A stretch of DNA of 64,000 bases from an uncultured Clostridia bacterium (GTDB taxonomy: Bacteria; Bacillota; Clostridia; Christensenellales; Pumilibacteraceae), in contig CAMUAL010000002.1 of assembly GCA_947086925.1 (NCBI GenBank), positions 1-64,000 on the forward strand, read 5' to 3'. Under the pieces are notes generated by a model. That model worked only from the letters and a program-made list of their open reading frames with translations, did no database searches and was not told where the DNA came from. Below are positions 63,440 through 64,000 of this stretch, piece by piece (the stretch's first letter is position 1; the number at the start of each line of letters is the position of its first letter). Position numbers and translations under genes: made by a program.

Positions 63440-64000
63440 ATGCCTATATCCGACCAAGTAATAGAACTCGAAACCAAAAAGAAAGGACGTAATATAATTT
63501 TTATCGTTCTTATAGCATTGCTCGCCGCGGCAAGCGTTGCTTTTGCGGTGCTTTGGGTAACGAAAGCTCCCGCGGTAGACCCGCCCGCAATCGAAAAAAT
63601 AACGGTAGGGTATACCGATATGAGTCAAACGAGTACCGACAGCAACGGTAACCCCATTTTCAAGGTATCGCCGTCTTGCGTGTACACGATAGAGTTTGAC
63701 CTTGTGCTTAAAGAGGGCTCGGAAATCACCGACGTAAATACTCTTGTAGAGATTACGAGCGAACCTGCAAAGCAGATAATCGCACTGTCGGGAGGCGGAG
63801 TAAACGACCCGGAAAATCCTACGCGCTACGTGTATAACTTTGCCGTTGCGTCGTCGGTGGATTCGTTTAACATTGTTGCGTCAAGCGACTATACGTCGGA
63901 TACGAAAGCGGTTATAAAAGTGCTTGTGAACAAAGACGCTCACACCGAAACTTTCGACGTGGGAAAAAGCATAACCGACGAAAAATATATTTACGAATTG
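63440..64000 (+). CDS. Membrane-anchored extracytoplasmic protein, partial
   Basis: The frame runs from ATG 63440 (GGGAGAGG just before it) to the window end without a stop, 187 residues so far. A short charged N-terminus is followed by one membrane helix (IIFIVLIALLAAASVAFAVLW, about residues 19-39) and then a beta-rich extracytoplasmic part with Ig-like character (YTIEFDLVLKEGSEITDVNT). No family is recognised. It is not a chaperone, although a CIRCE element precedes it. The 3' end lies beyond the window. Confidence 0.7.
   Translation, partial: MPISDQVIELETKKKGRNIIFIVLIALLAAASVAFAVLWVTKAPAVDPPAIEKITVGYTDMSQTSTDSNGNPIFKVSPSCVYTIEFDLVLKEGSEITDVNTLVEITSEPAKQIIALSGGGVNDPENPTRYVYNFAVASSVDSFNIVASSDYTSDTKAVIKVLVNKDAHTETFDVGKSITDEKYIYEL

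Noticed and set aside
1..64000. CRISPR arrays, prophage or insertion sequences
   Set aside because: No regular spaced repeats, integrase, transposase or terminal inverted repeats were seen; the few direct repeats are short local duplications.

Overview
The window looks like a chromosomal segment of a low-to-mid GC Gram-positive anaerobe of the class Clostridia, probably an uncultured gut member such as a Christensenellales-like lineage. The class is a reasonable inference; the family is a guess. Supporting signs are Shine-Dalgarno-rich starts, consensus TTGACA/TATAAT promoters, a CIRCE heat-shock operator, ArgR boxes, a DivIVA-like protein, an eukaryote-like (type 2) isoleucyl-tRNA synthetase, many lipoproteins, InlB-type repeat surface proteins and sugar ABC importers that lack their own ATPase. 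No rRNA, tRNA, insertion sequence, phage or CRISPR array was found.

Layout. (1) 1-4.0 kb: lgt, a small membrane protein, pncB and a DivIVA-like gene in one operon. (2) 4.1-10.5 kb: ileS behind a short attenuator-like leader, an rRNA-type methyltransferase, an RluA-family pseudouridine synthase and class II galT. (3) 10.6-13.8 kb: two single-gene units, an SH3b-NlpC/P60 lipoprotein and a GH99-like lipoprotein. (4) 13.8-19.6 kb: MATE exporter, M18 aminopeptidase and a cytoplasmic GH106-like glycosidase. (5) 19.7-22.7 kb: AraC regulator divergent from a Gfo/Idh/MocA oxidoreductase and a ThuA-like protein. (6) 22.9-33.6 kb: glycan locus A: a large surface protein, substrate-binding lipoprotein, two permeases and two GH99-like lipoproteins. 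(7) 33.8-37.6 kb: metF, a free-standing methionine synthase reactivation domain and metH. (8) 37.8-40.4 kb: transketolase and a YfbR-like nucleotidase. (9) 40.5-45.2 kb, minus strand: argC-argB-argD-argF then a GNAT, with tandem ARG boxes over the argC promoter. (10) 45.4-47.0 kb: a zinc-ribbon membrane protein. (11) 47.2-58.0 kb: glycan locus B: surface phosphoesterase behind a structured leader, Ig/LRR lipoprotein, surface protein, binding protein, two permeases and a DUF4091 lipoprotein. (12) 58.2-60.5 kb: an oversized MsmX/UgpC-type ATPase. (13) 60.6-63.2 kb, minus strand: a MarR-type regulator, cysE and cysS. (14) 63.3 kb to the end: a CIRCE element and the start of a membrane-anchored extracytoplasmic protein.

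How they fit together. The glycan loci read as Gram-positive capture-cut-import systems. Surface proteins with a shared module pair and a Cys-Gly C-terminal anchor sit beside lipoprotein hydrolases and binding proteins, and the two ATPase-less importers are probably energised by the single ATPase at 58.4 kb. Lgt at the start of the window would lipidate the eight or so lipoproteins encoded here. The most unusual points are the ATPase with three tandem TOBE-like units and a Lys/Ala/Pro tail, the repeated surface module and its anchor, the CIRCE element before a non-chaperone gene, a MarR gene with no conventional start codon, and promoters nested in terminators.
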